Below, piece after piece: positions 24,237-30,549 of a stretch of 30,549 nt of DNA. The notes under the pieces were generated by a model. The model worked only from the letters and a program-made list of their open reading frames with translations, had not been told where the DNA came from and did not search any database. The stretch comes from Mucilaginibacter sp. UBA5151 (lineage in GTDB: Bacteria; Bacteroidota; Bacteroidia; Sphingobacteriales; Sphingobacteriaceae). The position numbers and the translations under genes are program-made. Location of the stretch: the NCBI GenBank assembly GCA_002413785.1, contig DHXR01000039.1:1-30549 (forward strand). Reading direction: 5' to 3'. Each line of letters starts with the position of its first letter. Position 1 is the stretch's first letter.

Positions 24237-24398
24237 CTATGCCTGGTAAATATCAATAGCCATTTTTAAAATTTCTTCGATGGTTTTAACCGGAATGTCC
24301 TGTTGCACATCAAGCATCATTATTTTCATCCGCGAGCGCTTTTCAATGATTAGCGATGGATGTTCAATCTTTCTTCCCTCGACTATACCAATATAAGG
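24237..24398 (-). pseudogene. Possible gene remnant, unknown family
   Basis: On the minus strand about 53 codons stay open to a TAG stop (24237-24239), with a product containing YIGIVEGRKIEHPSLII, then EKRSRMKIMMLDVQQDIPVK, ending ILKMAIDIYQA. The codon use looks protein-like, but the frame has a stop just upstream (24399-24401) and the only ATGs in it (the first near 24340) would leave no more than about 35 residues. I do not recognise the family. Confidence 0.3.
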
Positions 24399-24462
24399 CT
24401 ATTTCGCGCATCGGATTTAGGGCAATTGATATGTTGCCTGTAACGTGATCGTGACTTTTTTT

Positions 24463-24494
24463 GCCATGGACTATCAACCATGGACCATTAACTA
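24463..24494. repeat. CCATGGACTATCAACC word repeat (single arm)
   Basis: Imperfect copies of CCATGGACC(A/T)AT lie directly before the ROK gene stop codon. The words resemble the block at 20599-20702. No inverted partner nearby. Confidence 0.55.
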
Positions 24495-24495
24495 T

Positions 24496-25710
24496 TTACC
24501 CCGCAACCAACTGGCTCTTTACCTCTTTATCAAAATTCTCCATCACCAACACTGATGCGCCTATGAGTTCTGCATCAAATCCGAGTTCGGATATCAGCAG
24601 CTCTGTACCCCTTGAAAGGCGGGGGATACAGTATTTATGCAGGGCCTGTTGTATGGGCGCCATTAATATTTTGCCAACCTTAGCACCGCGGCCGCTCAAA
24701 ACAATGGCCTGAGGGTTCATGATATGGATCAGTATGGCAAGGGCTTTTCCTATTTTGTAGCCTGCATCCGAAAATAGTTCAATAGCAAACTGGTCGCCTT
24801 TATTGGCGGCTTCCATTATAGCATCGCCCATTTGTTTGGAGTGGGCCTCGTCAATTTGTTTAAGACTGGTAACGCGCCCCTGTTCAATGCCTTCGGTGGC
24901 TTTTTTTGAAACCACAAGCATAGATGCCTCGGCTTCCAGGCAGCCCCGTTTGCCGCAGGCGCACAAGGCGCCGTCTTCTGATAGCGGGATGTGACTAAAC
25001 TCACCGGCAAAGCCATTGCGCCCCCTGAATATTTCGCCGTTAATGATCATCCCCAAACCAATCCCCCAGCCTAAGTTAATCACCATTACTTCTTTTTGGG
25101 ATTTGGCTATTCCGAATTTTTGTTCCGCAAGGGCCGTGAGGCTCGAATCGTTGTCGATATACACCGGCAGCCTCGTTTCATCAGAAATATACTGGGTAAG
25201 GGATTTATCACCGGCGTTAAGGTAGGTGTAGTTGATACCTTTTATGGGATTTATAAAACCGGGCATCCCTATGCCTATGCCGGCAATTTTATCGCGGGCA
25301 ACGCCCGAGTTATTAATGTATTTGTTGATATTTTCTGCCAGCTGATCAAGGGCGTCTGCATTATTTGAAAGTTTTAATTCAAACATTACAAAATCAGATA
25401 CCGGGTGATTAAGCAGGTCAACCAGTTGAATGCGGGTAGAAAGCTGATCCATCGCGATAGCCAGAATGTACATCGCACTGGCATTGATGGCATACATCAG
25501 TGGCCGCCTGCCTCCGCTCGAAGGGGCATAACCCTGCTCAACAACAAAGCCTTCTTCAATGAGTTCATTAAGCGCTTTAGCTATCGAAGGGATGCTTTTA
25601 TCAAAGAGTTCGCTCAGTTCGGCACATGACATTGCCTTATCAAAATAAAGGCATTTGATGATCATGTTTTTTAAGTGCGTGCTTTTTACACTTTTGGGTT
25701 TAATTTCCAT
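24496..25710 (-). CDS. ROK-family transcriptional regulator (NagC/XylR type)
   Basis: 404 residues. Residues about 12-75 form a winged helix-turn-helix (CAELSELFDKSIPSIAKALN, then wing VEQGYAPSSGGRRP). The ROK sugar-kinase-like domain follows (GIGMPGF at about 146-152, DNDSS at 186-190, VINLGWGIGLGM at 210-221), with the zinc motif His240, Cys250, Cys252 and Cys257 (CACGKRGCLE). Such proteins repress sugar-uptake or catabolic genes and are released by a sugar ligand. A perfect 18-bp palindrome 44 bp upstream (25754-25771) is a good candidate autoregulatory operator. The regulated sugar genes are not in the window. Confidence 0.93.
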   Translation of the reverse strand: MEIKPKSVKSTHLKNMIIKCLYFDKAMSCAELSELFDKSIPSIAKALNELIEEGFVVEQGYAPSSGGRRPLMYAINASAMYILAIAMDQLSTRIQLVDLLNHPVSDFVMFELKLSNNADALDQLAENINKYINNSGVARDKIAGIGIGMPGFINPIKGINYTYLNAGDKSLTQYISDETRLPVYIDNDSSLTALAEQKFGIAKSQKEVMVINLGWGIGLGMIINGEIFRGRNGFAGEFSHIPLSEDGALCACGKRGCLEAEASMLVVSKKATEGIEQGRVTSLKQIDEAHSKQMGDAIMEAANKGDQFAIELFSDAGYKIGKALAILIHIMNPQAIVLSGRGAKVGKILMAPIQQALHKYCIPRLSRGTELLISELGFDAELIGASVLVMENFDKEVKSQLVAG

Positions 25711-25753
25711 TTAATACTTATGGTTTACAACGCGAAAATCCAGTCTGCTGAAG

Positions 25754-25771
25754 TATCGGTTTAAACCGATA
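25754..25771. promoter_or_regulatory. Perfect 18-bp palindrome, candidate ROK operator
   Basis: TATCGGTTTAAACCGATA is its own reverse complement and lies 44 bp upstream of the ROK start codon. A dimeric winged-HTH regulator would bind such a site. LacI-type proteins use similar sequences, so assignment to this ROK protein is inference. Confidence 0.6.
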
Positions 25772-25810
25772 AAATTAAGAATAAATTGTTGATTATGTGA
25801 ATGATTTATT

Positions 25811-25877
25811 TAGTGAGTGGTCAGTTGTGAGTGGTCATTTCGCAGCGACTCAGCACTCACAACGGGCCACTCACCAA
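25811..25877. repeat. Stuttering palindrome (GTGAGTGGTCA words)
   Basis: The left arm (GTGAGTGG, TTGTGAGTGG, TCATTTCGC) and right arm (GCGACTCAGCACTCACAACG, GGCCACTCACC) pair imperfectly around 25845. It lies between the ROK gene and the gene ending at 25911. Confidence 0.8.
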
Positions 25878-25910
25878 AACAGAATCAACCAAATCAACAC
25901 CCAGCCAAAT

Positions 25911-26393
25911 TTAATATTTCCATTTTTCCTCCAGCTTAGCGTCTTTTTCGAGTATGCGGTATAATTCGTCATCTGCACTTTTGGCTTTTCTCAAATCAGA
26001 AGAGGAATGCACTGCCGGTAAGTTATCGGCCGTTCGTTTTATCATTATGATATTCATCGGGTCATTCGGCGCTTTTACTGCTTCAGTATTTTTTGAATAT
26101 TTCGGAAATTCAAATCCCAGGGAATCGCCTTTGGCAGCAAGGATATGATATACGCCATGACTGTCGGTGCTTGCCTTTTCAGCGGTGCATAAATTTGTGA
26201 TGACGGCGCCCTTTAGGTCCTCCAGGTTAACGCCAAGGATACGGCCCGTTACTAAAATATAAACCTTTGGTTTGTAAATTTTGGGCTCTACAATAAAATG
26301 TTCAATTGGTGTGTCTATTATTTCCTGTGCGGCGGCAGCTTTTGATAAAAACAACAGCAGCAAGAATGTTATAACTCGTAAATTCCTTATCAT
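25911..26393 (-). CDS. Secreted protein with carboxypeptidase-regulatory-like domain
   Basis: 160 residues. A Sec signal peptide (about 1-22, ending AAAAQ) precedes a short beta-sandwich: VTGRILGVNLEDLKGAVITN, followed by TDSHGVYHILAAKGDSLGF, the pattern of CarboxypepD_reg-like domains found at the start of TonB-dependent transporters and in small Bacteroidota envelope proteins. The C-terminal 35 residues are charged and helical (DDELYRILEKDAKLEEKW). Probably periplasmic or outer-membrane attached; role unknown. Monocistronic. Confidence 0.75.
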   Translation of the reverse strand: MIRNLRVITFLLLLFLSKAAAAQEIIDTPIEHFIVEPKIYKPKVYILVTGRILGVNLEDLKGAVITNLCTAEKASTDSHGVYHILAAKGDSLGFEFPKYSKNTEAVKAPNDPMNIIMIKRTADNLPAVHSSSDLRKAKSADDELYRILEKDAKLEEKWKY

Positions 26394-26419
26394 AAAATTA
26401 TTAATTGGTTAGGTGTAGT

Positions 26420-26722
26420 TCAGATGCACACCAGTTTAAAGAATTCTAAACTTAAGCAAATATTACTGTTGTTAATAGCGGAAAACATATTTATGTTATG
26501 TTTAATATTTTGTTTTCGCAGGCTAAACTGGTTTAGGGCGTGATAATTTAAATAATGCTGAAGGCTAAGTGCCTTTAGGGCGTGATAAAACTTTCGATTC
26601 CGAAGGCTAAACGCATTTAGGGTGTGATAAAAAGCTTCGTTTTGAAGGCTAAACCCATTTAGGGCGTCATAAAGTTTCCATATCTGAAGGCTAAATGCAT
26701 TTAGGGTATGATAAAAGAACAA
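26420..26722 (-). other. Open frame of 14-residue repeats within a 42-bp array
   Basis: The minus strand encodes an uninterrupted 100-residue frame. Its first 70 residues are five copies of a 14-residue unit such as FYHTLNAFSLRNRK, FYHALKALSLQHYL and NYHALNQFSLRKQN; the last 30 residues are unrelated. The unit corresponds to the 42-bp DNA period at 26521-26718, whose core CTAAATGCATTTAG is palindromic. Because the period is a multiple of three, an open frame can arise without coding selection. No promoter or signal peptide is obvious. Whether it is translated is undecided. Confidence 0.35.
26521..26718. repeat. Tandem 42-bp repeat array (5 units)
   Basis: Units start at 26521, 26563, 26605, 26647 and 26689, exactly 42 bp apart. 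Each begins GGCTAA(A)n and continues TTTAGGGCGTGATAA, then a variable A/T-rich part ending TGAA. The spacing and the CTAAA(C/T)GCATTTAG core equal those of the array at 18108-18270, though the flanks of the core differ. Confidence 0.9.
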
Positions 26723-26772
26723 GAGAAAATCACATAATCACGTGTATATCAATGAACTAATTTTAAAAAGCA

Positions 26773-26833
26773 AAAAACAAGCTTGTTTTTGCACCTTTTT
26801 TCAGGGTTTAATTTTTTTAAAAAAGGTGCAAAA
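26773..26833. repeat. Adjacent palindromes, possible terminator
   Basis: A perfect 18-bp palindrome AAAAACAAGCTTGTTTTT (26773-26790) runs into a 15-bp stem TTTTGCACCTTTTTT (26787-26801) / AAAAAAGGTGCAAAA (26819-26833). The two structures share bases and so are mutually exclusive. From 26834 to 27040 there is only A/T-rich sequence with no gene seen. Confidence 0.6.
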
Positions 26834-27040
26834 TGGAAATTATCCGGAACTGGTATTTAAACAAATATACAAAATTTTGAGGGGATTTGCCCGGGGAAAA
26901 TTAACAGCAGAAGCAATATAAAATCAGTGAAATCAAAAAAATCAATTCAATCAGTGGTTCAGATTAATAATCTTGTTTAAGGAAAAGACATTTGTACAAA
27001 TATCCTAAAATCCCATAACATCCATCTGTCCCTATTCATG

Positions 27041-27072
27041 CAAAAAAAAACGCTCCGGGAAACCAGAGCGTT
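27041..27072 (-). terminator. Rho-independent terminator of yceI
   Basis: On the minus strand AACGCTC and GAGCGTT (27066-27072 and 27049-27055) form a 7-bp stem with a 10-base loop, followed by a run of nine T. It lies about 90 bp after the yceI stop and has the classic intrinsic terminator form. Confidence 0.85.
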
Positions 27073-27162
27073 CTTTATATTTTATGTCAGGAATTGTTTT
27101 GACTAAGGCCCGTGATCAATTTTAACTAATCAACCACGTTCTTAATCAACCCAATCAACCAA

Positions 27163-27738
27163 TTATTTTGCTTTTCCAAATTCGCCGTTAGCGTTGATAG
27201 TAACTTCATCACTTACAATGCCTGAAGGGGTGCCCGGGCCAAAGCCAAAGTCAGAACGTTTGATAACGCCTGTTAGCTTAAAGCCTGCATCATCTTTTTG
27301 GGTCATCGGGTTAGTTATTAGTCCACGAAACCAAAGGTCCATACTAACCTGTTTGGTTACGCCGTGCAAGGTAAGGTTACCGCTTAACTTATAGTGATTT
27401 GGAGAAACCGGGGTTATTGCATTGCTGGTAAATGTCATGGTTGGGAATTTAGCCACGTCGAAATATTTGTCAGATCTTAAATCTTTATCACGGTATTCAA
27501 TATCTGTGTTTACTGATGCAGTATTAACAGTTAACTGAAATTTGGCATCACTAAAGTCGGGCTTAGCGGATACGATAGTACAGGTGAAATCTGTGAAAAT
27601 ACCGTCAACATCGGATACCATTAAGTGGGTAACAGTAAATCCAACTTTCGAATGCATTTTGTCGTTGTTCCAGGTAGTTTGTGCGAAAGCCGCTGTGTTT
27701 AATAAAGCAACAGCTAATAAAATGATAGTTTTTTTCAT
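27163..27738 (-). CDS. yceI: YceI-family secreted lipid/polyisoprenoid-binding protein
   Basis: 191 residues from ATG 27738 (MKKTIILLAVALLNTAAFAQ, a signal peptide cleaved after about residue 19). The mature part is a YceI-type lipocalin-like barrel that binds isoprenoid or amphipathic lipids: WNNDKMHSKVGFTVTHLMVSDVDGIF, FPTMTFTSNAI, YKLSGNLTLHGVTKQV and KRSDFGFG. Probably periplasmic. A longer frame to 27789 passes through the promoter box and is rejected. The gene is divergent from the aldo/keto reductase, and their shared 190-bp promoter region carries two palindromes. Confidence 0.92.
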   Translation of the reverse strand: MKKTIILLAVALLNTAAFAQTTWNNDKMHSKVGFTVTHLMVSDVDGIFTDFTCTIVSAKPDFSDAKFQLTVNTASVNTDIEYRDKDLRSDKYFDVAKFPTMTFTSNAITPVSPNHYKLSGNLTLHGVTKQVSMDLWFRGLITNPMTQKDDAGFKLTGVIKRSDFGFGPGTPSGIVSDEVTINANGEFGKAK

Positions 27739-27782
27739 GATTTTTCTTTGTGTATGTATTTTAATTTTTAAATTTCTTTGGA

Positions 27783-27790
27783 CAAACATA
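27783..27790 (-). promoter_or_regulatory. Bacteroidota -7 box of yceI
   Basis: Minus-strand TATGTTTG fits TAnnTTTG exactly, about 45 bp upstream of the yceI ATG. Confidence 0.5.
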
Positions 27791-27817
27791 ATATATAAAC
27801 CCCACGGTTCAGGTAGA

Positions 27818-27835
27818 TAAATGTTTAAACATTTA
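27818..27835. promoter_or_regulatory. Perfect 18-bp palindrome in divergent promoter region
   Basis: TAAATGTTTAAACATTTA is its own reverse complement, 28 bp upstream of the yceI -7 box. It shares the centre GTTTAAAC and the outer TA...TA with the palindrome at 25754-25771. Candidate repressor or activator site. Confidence 0.5.
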
Positions 27836-27862
27836 CTTTTTTACAATCCTATGATCTTATCG

Positions 27863-27886
27863 TTTGTTTAAATAAAATTAAACAAA
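27863..27886. promoter_or_regulatory. Second inverted repeat in the yceI/AKR promoter region
   Basis: TTTGTTTAA (27863-27871) and TTAAACAAA (27878-27886) are exact inverted 9-mers separated by ATAAAA. Together with 27818-27835 they share TGTTTAA half sites, suggesting two sites for one regulator. Confidence 0.4.
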
Positions 27887-27906
27887 AAAAATAGGAGCAG
27901 GGCTGG

Positions 27907-27914
27907 TATATTTG
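27907..27914 (+). promoter_or_regulatory. Bacteroidota -7 box of the aldo/keto reductase gene
   Basis: TATATTTG (TAnnTTTG) lies 17 bp upstream of the ATG at 27931. Confidence 0.5.
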
Positions 27915-27930
27915 TACAAACGATACACAA

Positions 27931-28929
27931 ATGAAATTCAGGGAACTTGGAAAAACGGGAGAAAAACTATCGGCCATCGGCCTGGGCTGTATGGGCATGA
28001 GCCACGGTTATGGTACATTTAATGATGAAGAATCCATCGCTACGCTAAACCTGGCGCTGGATATGGGCATCAACTTTTGGGATACTGCCGATATTTATGC
28101 AAATGGTAAAAACGAGGAACTGCTTGCCAAAGTACTGGCGCCAAACCGCGATAAGGTTTTTATTGCCACAAAGTTCGGTTTCAGGCAAAATGATGAGGGC
28201 AGTTACCCGGGTTCATCCGGCTCTTTTTTTGACGGCTCACCGGCATACCTGAAAACAGCCGTTGAACTTAGCCTTAAACGTTTAAATATTGAAACCATCG
28301 ACCTTTACTACGCGCACCGTGTAGATCCAAATGTGCCGGTTGAAGATATGGTAGGGGCAATGGCCCTGCTGGTAAAAGAAGGCAAAGTGCGTTACCTCGG
28401 CTTGTCAGAAGCCTCCGCTGCATCCGTCCGCAAAGCAAATGCGGTACACCCCATAGCGGCGCTGCAAAGCGAATACTCATTGCTTACCCGCGACGTGGAG
28501 GCTGAAATATTGCCTGTTTGCCGCGAACTTGGTATTTCCCTTGTTCCCTTTAGTCCGCTTTCGCGGGGATTAATAACCAATACACTAAATGTTGATGAAC
28601 TGGGCGCCAACGATTTCCGCAAGACACTTCCCCGTTTCGGTGATGATTTTAAAGAAAATAATCGTCAGCTCGCAGCGGCTTTTGCCGGATATGCAGCGCA
28701 GAAAAACTGTACCCCGGCCCAATTAGCTTTGGCATGGGTACTGGCACAGGGTACGGATATTATACCTATCCCGGGTACTAAAAAGACAAAATACCTGCGG
28801 GAAAATGCAGCATCGGTTGATATCGAACTATCTGCCGGCGATTTAAAGGAGATCCAAAATATTATCAGCAAATACCCAAATACCGGGATGCGTTACGGTG
28901 AAGGCGCATTAAAGCTGGTTAATAATTAA
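27931..28929 (+). CDS. Aldo/keto reductase
   Basis: 332 residues; NADPH-dependent carbonyl reductase of the YajO/Tas-like AKR group. The catalytic tetrad is Asp51 and Tyr56 (WDTADIYANGKNEE), Lys81 (ATKFG) and His129 (YYAHRVD). Signatures GLGCMGMSHGYG at 17-28 and IPIPGTKKTKYLRENA near 258-290 (NADP binding) are present. Bacterial members of this type act on aldehydes and quinone-like or sugar-derived carbonyls; natural substrate unknown. Monocistronic, followed by a long stuttering palindrome. Confidence 0.95.
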   Translation: MKFRELGKTGEKLSAIGLGCMGMSHGYGTFNDEESIATLNLALDMGINFWDTADIYANGKNEELLAKVLAPNRDKVFIATKFGFRQNDEGSYPGSSGSFFDGSPAYLKTAVELSLKRLNIETIDLYYAHRVDPNVPVEDMVGAMALLVKEGKVRYLGLSEASAASVRKANAVHPIAALQSEYSLLTRDVEAEILPVCRELGISLVPFSPLSRGLITNTLNVDELGANDFRKTLPRFGDDFKENNRQLAAAFAGYAAQKNCTPAQLALAWVLAQGTDIIPIPGTKKTKYLRENAASVDIELSAGDLKEIQNIISKYPNTGMRYGEGALKLVNN

Positions 28930-29141
28930 GTTGTAGAGGTTGTAATAAGTTGTAAGGGTTGTAATAAGTTGAAAATGTTGCAGAGGTTGTAAGAGTTGCA
29001 GAGAGCCTGTGCGGAATTTTATGTAAGCAGCCAGTTCTGTCATGTTTAAAGGAACCTCTGCAACTTGTTAAAACACTTACAACTAACTACAACCTATTAC
29101 AACCCTTACAACCTATTACAACCAACAACAACCCCTACAAC
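28930..29141. repeat. Long stuttering palindrome (GTTGTAATAAGTTGTAAGG words)
   Basis: The left arm (28930-29006) repeats GTTGTAA(T)(G/A)AGTTG-like words; the right arm (about 29056-29141) repeats the inverse TTACAACC(C/T)ATTACAACC. A non-repetitive centre of about 50 bp separates them. The arms begin at the base after the aldo/keto reductase stop. Each arm is about 80 bp, the largest such structure in the window. Confidence 0.9.
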
Positions 29142-29206
29142 ATTCCCCCGACAAAACAACCGTGAAAACACCCAAAAAATACCGTTAAAACACCCCCTTT
29201 TAAATG

Positions 29207-29237
29207 TTGTATGACCGTGGTTTTAAAATTAGATTTG
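29207..29237 (+). promoter_or_regulatory. Promoter of the small gene at 29252
   Basis: TTG at 29207-29209 and TAGATTTG at 29230-29237 (perfect TAnnTTTG) are 20 bp apart, 14 bp before the ATG. Confidence 0.5.
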
Positions 29238-29251
29238 TAAAACCTTCTCTT

Positions 29252-29509
29252 ATGGATTCATTTGAAATAATAATTAAAGAAGAGACCTTCCGGATTATCC
29301 GCAGCGGTCCTGAAAATGACATATTTAGCGTGTTTAATCATGCTACCTGTCATATCATAAAAAAAAATAGTTTTGGGATATGGAAATCGGTTGAACACCG
29401 TTTTGGAACGGATAGCCTGCCCATTGATGAGGTTGGCGAAGCCATAGAAAAACACTATAAAGATTTTGACGCTGCCGTAGGAAACGCACCCCAGCTGTCA
29501 GAATTTTAA
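29252..29509 (+). CDS. Small conserved hypothetical protein
   Basis: 85 residues from ATG 29252 (MDSFEIIIKEETFRIIRSGP); the longer frame from 29204 runs over the promoter box and is rejected. No signal peptide. It looks like a compact beta-rich domain (FEIIIKEETFRIIRS, CHIIKKNSFGIWKSVEHRFG) ending in a helix (IDEVGEAIEKHYKDFDAAV). I cannot name the family; similar small proteins are common in Sphingobacteriaceae. The 3' end overlaps the convergent hydrolase gene by 12 bp. Confidence 0.65.
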   Translation: MDSFEIIIKEETFRIIRSGPENDIFSVFNHATCHIIKKNSFGIWKSVEHRFGTDSLPIDEVGEAIEKHYKDFDAAVGNAPQLSEF

Positions 29510-30367
29510 TAAAGTATGCGAATCAAGAGTCAAGAACGCACTAACCTTTTTGTTAAACTCATCCGGATACAACCTAAGGGTGGCATGCCCCGAATTGGGC
29601 AATACCCACAAGAATGCATTTGCAATATTCTTGTAGATCAAAACGGTATGTTCCACAGGGATCAGGTCATGGTCGCCGCAAATGATCAGTGAGGGGCATT
29701 TTATTGCCTTTAATGCAGACAGCGGGATATTCGGCTGAAAGTAGTCTAATAAAAATATTTTCCAGTCATTTTTCTCTTTGGCGGTTGTCCATTTTTTATT
29801 TTTTTGCCCGCCGTATTGTTTCTCCATGTCCTTCCATAAGGAGGAGATAAGGGCGGTCGAATCGGGCCATAAGTTTGCGCCAGTTGAGGCCAGTTTGATA
29901 ACCTTCTCCGGGTGCCGCATGGCGAGTACAAGCGCATTAATACCGCCATCGCTCCAGCCGATCACATAAGTTTTTTTGATATGCAGGCTATCCAGTAACA
30001 CGTTAAAATCATCCGCCATCATTTCGAAACTAAGCGAATCGCTGGGGTCGGTTGATTTTCCGTGGGCGCGGCTGTCAACAGCAATAACTTTATATCTTTT
30101 CGCGAAATAAGGGATGGTTTTATCAAAGGCCCCGATGCTGCCGCCGTTACCATGTATCAGCAAAACCGGTTTACCTTTGCCGTAAACCTCGCAGTACATT
30201 TTAATGCCACGGATGTTGTAATATTTACCCGTGGCCGGGTTGTGGCCGTAGGGGATAGGTTTTTGCTGGCTGTAGCAGAATAGGGCTATAATTTGGAAAA
30301 CGACCAGGAAAAGAATTGCTTTTTTCACGTTTCTTTGGTTTATGATGATCCCTGTGTGTTTTTTCAC
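29498..30367 (-). CDS. Alpha/beta hydrolase, secreted or membrane-anchored
   Basis: 289 residues. An N-terminal hydrophobic segment (about 16-33) is a signal peptide or anchor. The alpha/beta hydrolase fold follows: oxyanion motif LLIHGNGGS at 69-77, nucleophile Ser139 in GWSDGG, Asp234 in CGDHDLIP and His261 in SGHATL. The triad is complete. Similar proteins include esterases, haloalkane dehalogenases and peroxidases, but the Ser nucleophile favours an esterase or lactonase. The substrate is unknown. Confidence 0.9.
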   Translation of the reverse strand: MKKHTGIIINQRNVKKAILFLVVFQIIALFCYSQQKPIPYGHNPATGKYYNIRGIKMYCEVYGKGKPVLLIHGNGGSIGAFDKTIPYFAKRYKVIAVDSRAHGKSTDPSDSLSFEMMADDFNVLLDSLHIKKTYVIGWSDGGINALVLAMRHPEKVIKLASTGANLWPDSTALISSLWKDMEKQYGGQKNKKWTTAKEKNDWKIFLLDYFQPNIPLSALKAIKCPSLIICGDHDLIPVEHTVLIYKNIANAFLWVLPNSGHATLRLYPDEFNKKVSAFLTLDSHTLLKF

Positions 30368-30415
30368 TAAGGCAGCAATAAATATATATCTTTAATTTTC
30401 ATTATTTTGAATTTT

Positions 30416-30541
30416 ATGGACGGAAATATCGCTGCAACAACTCAACCAACAATAACCCACAGAATAAGCTCAATAGTAGGCGGCTCCATAGAGCCTGTCG
30501 GACTTAGCAATCCGATAAGTATTTTATATATTCCGCTATGA
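30416..30541 (+). CDS. Small open frame of 41 codons at the window edge
   Basis: ATG at 30416 to TGA at 30539-30541, product starting MDGNIAATTQPTITHRISSI and ending NPISILYIPL. It includes two small inverted repeats, GGCTC-CATA-GAGCC and TCGGA...TCCGA, which suggests that part of it is a non-coding palindromic region. No recognisable family. Reported only because it is the sole open frame in the last 180 bp. Confidence 0.2.
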   Translation: MDGNIAATTQPTITHRISSIVGGSIEPVGLSNPISILYIPL

Positions 30542-30549
30542 AACGGTTT

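Overview
The window reads as a chromosomal segment of a Bacteroidota bacterium, most likely family Sphingobacteriaceae (Mucilaginibacter/Pedobacter-like; genus is an inference). Reasons: promoters of the Bacteroidota -7 type (TAnnTTTG) stand just upstream of several genes; Shine-Dalgarno sequences are essentially absent; lipoproteins carry a Cys-Lys-Lys start; and the mreB-mreC-mreD-mrdA-rodA block lies next to purH. No rRNA, tRNA or CRISPR array was seen.

Layout. 1-166: 3' end of a group II intron (last 23 codons of its reverse transcriptase, then domains V/VI). 304-3537: outer-membrane GH13 amylase lipoprotein, single-domain response regulator, thymidine kinase (all minus). 3666-4616: conserved protein of unknown function. 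4855-10943: elongasome operon (minus), interrupted between mreB and mreC by a four-helix-bundle (S23-type) gene that sits between 39-bp inverted repeats. 11162-13814: purH, a small antitoxin-like gene with a possible toxin remnant, and purN. 13946-19800: a lipoprotein, two zinc alcohol dehydrogenases, a YiaK-type reductase, an antitoxin-like/unknown gene pair and an 870-bp repeat-rich gap. 19873-24199: RluA-type pseudouridine synthase, panB, carA, a HAD phosphatase and a GNAT acetyltransferase. 24496-30367: ROK regulator with a palindromic operator, a carboxypeptidase-regulatory-like protein, a 42-bp repeat array, yceI, an aldo/keto reductase, a small protein and an alpha/beta hydrolase.

The genes are mostly housekeeping: cell-wall elongation (mre/mrd/rod), purine synthesis (purH, purN), pyrimidine/arginine precursor supply (carA), pantothenate (panB), thymidine salvage (tdk), plus small-molecule redox enzymes and one glycan enzyme.

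The unusual content is between genes. At least eleven spacers hold 'stuttering palindromes': two inverted arms, each made of a short word repeated imperfectly, with a different word at most loci. They often fill the spacer to within a few bases of the stop codons. Two of them enclose genes (S23-type protein; antitoxin/toxin remnant). Separately, two distant arrays (18108-18270 and 26521-26718) have exactly the same 42-bp period, share a palindromic core GCTAAA(C/T)GCATTTAG, and both read as a 14-residue peptide repeat with LNAFS at its centre. These are the best candidates for something undescribed.
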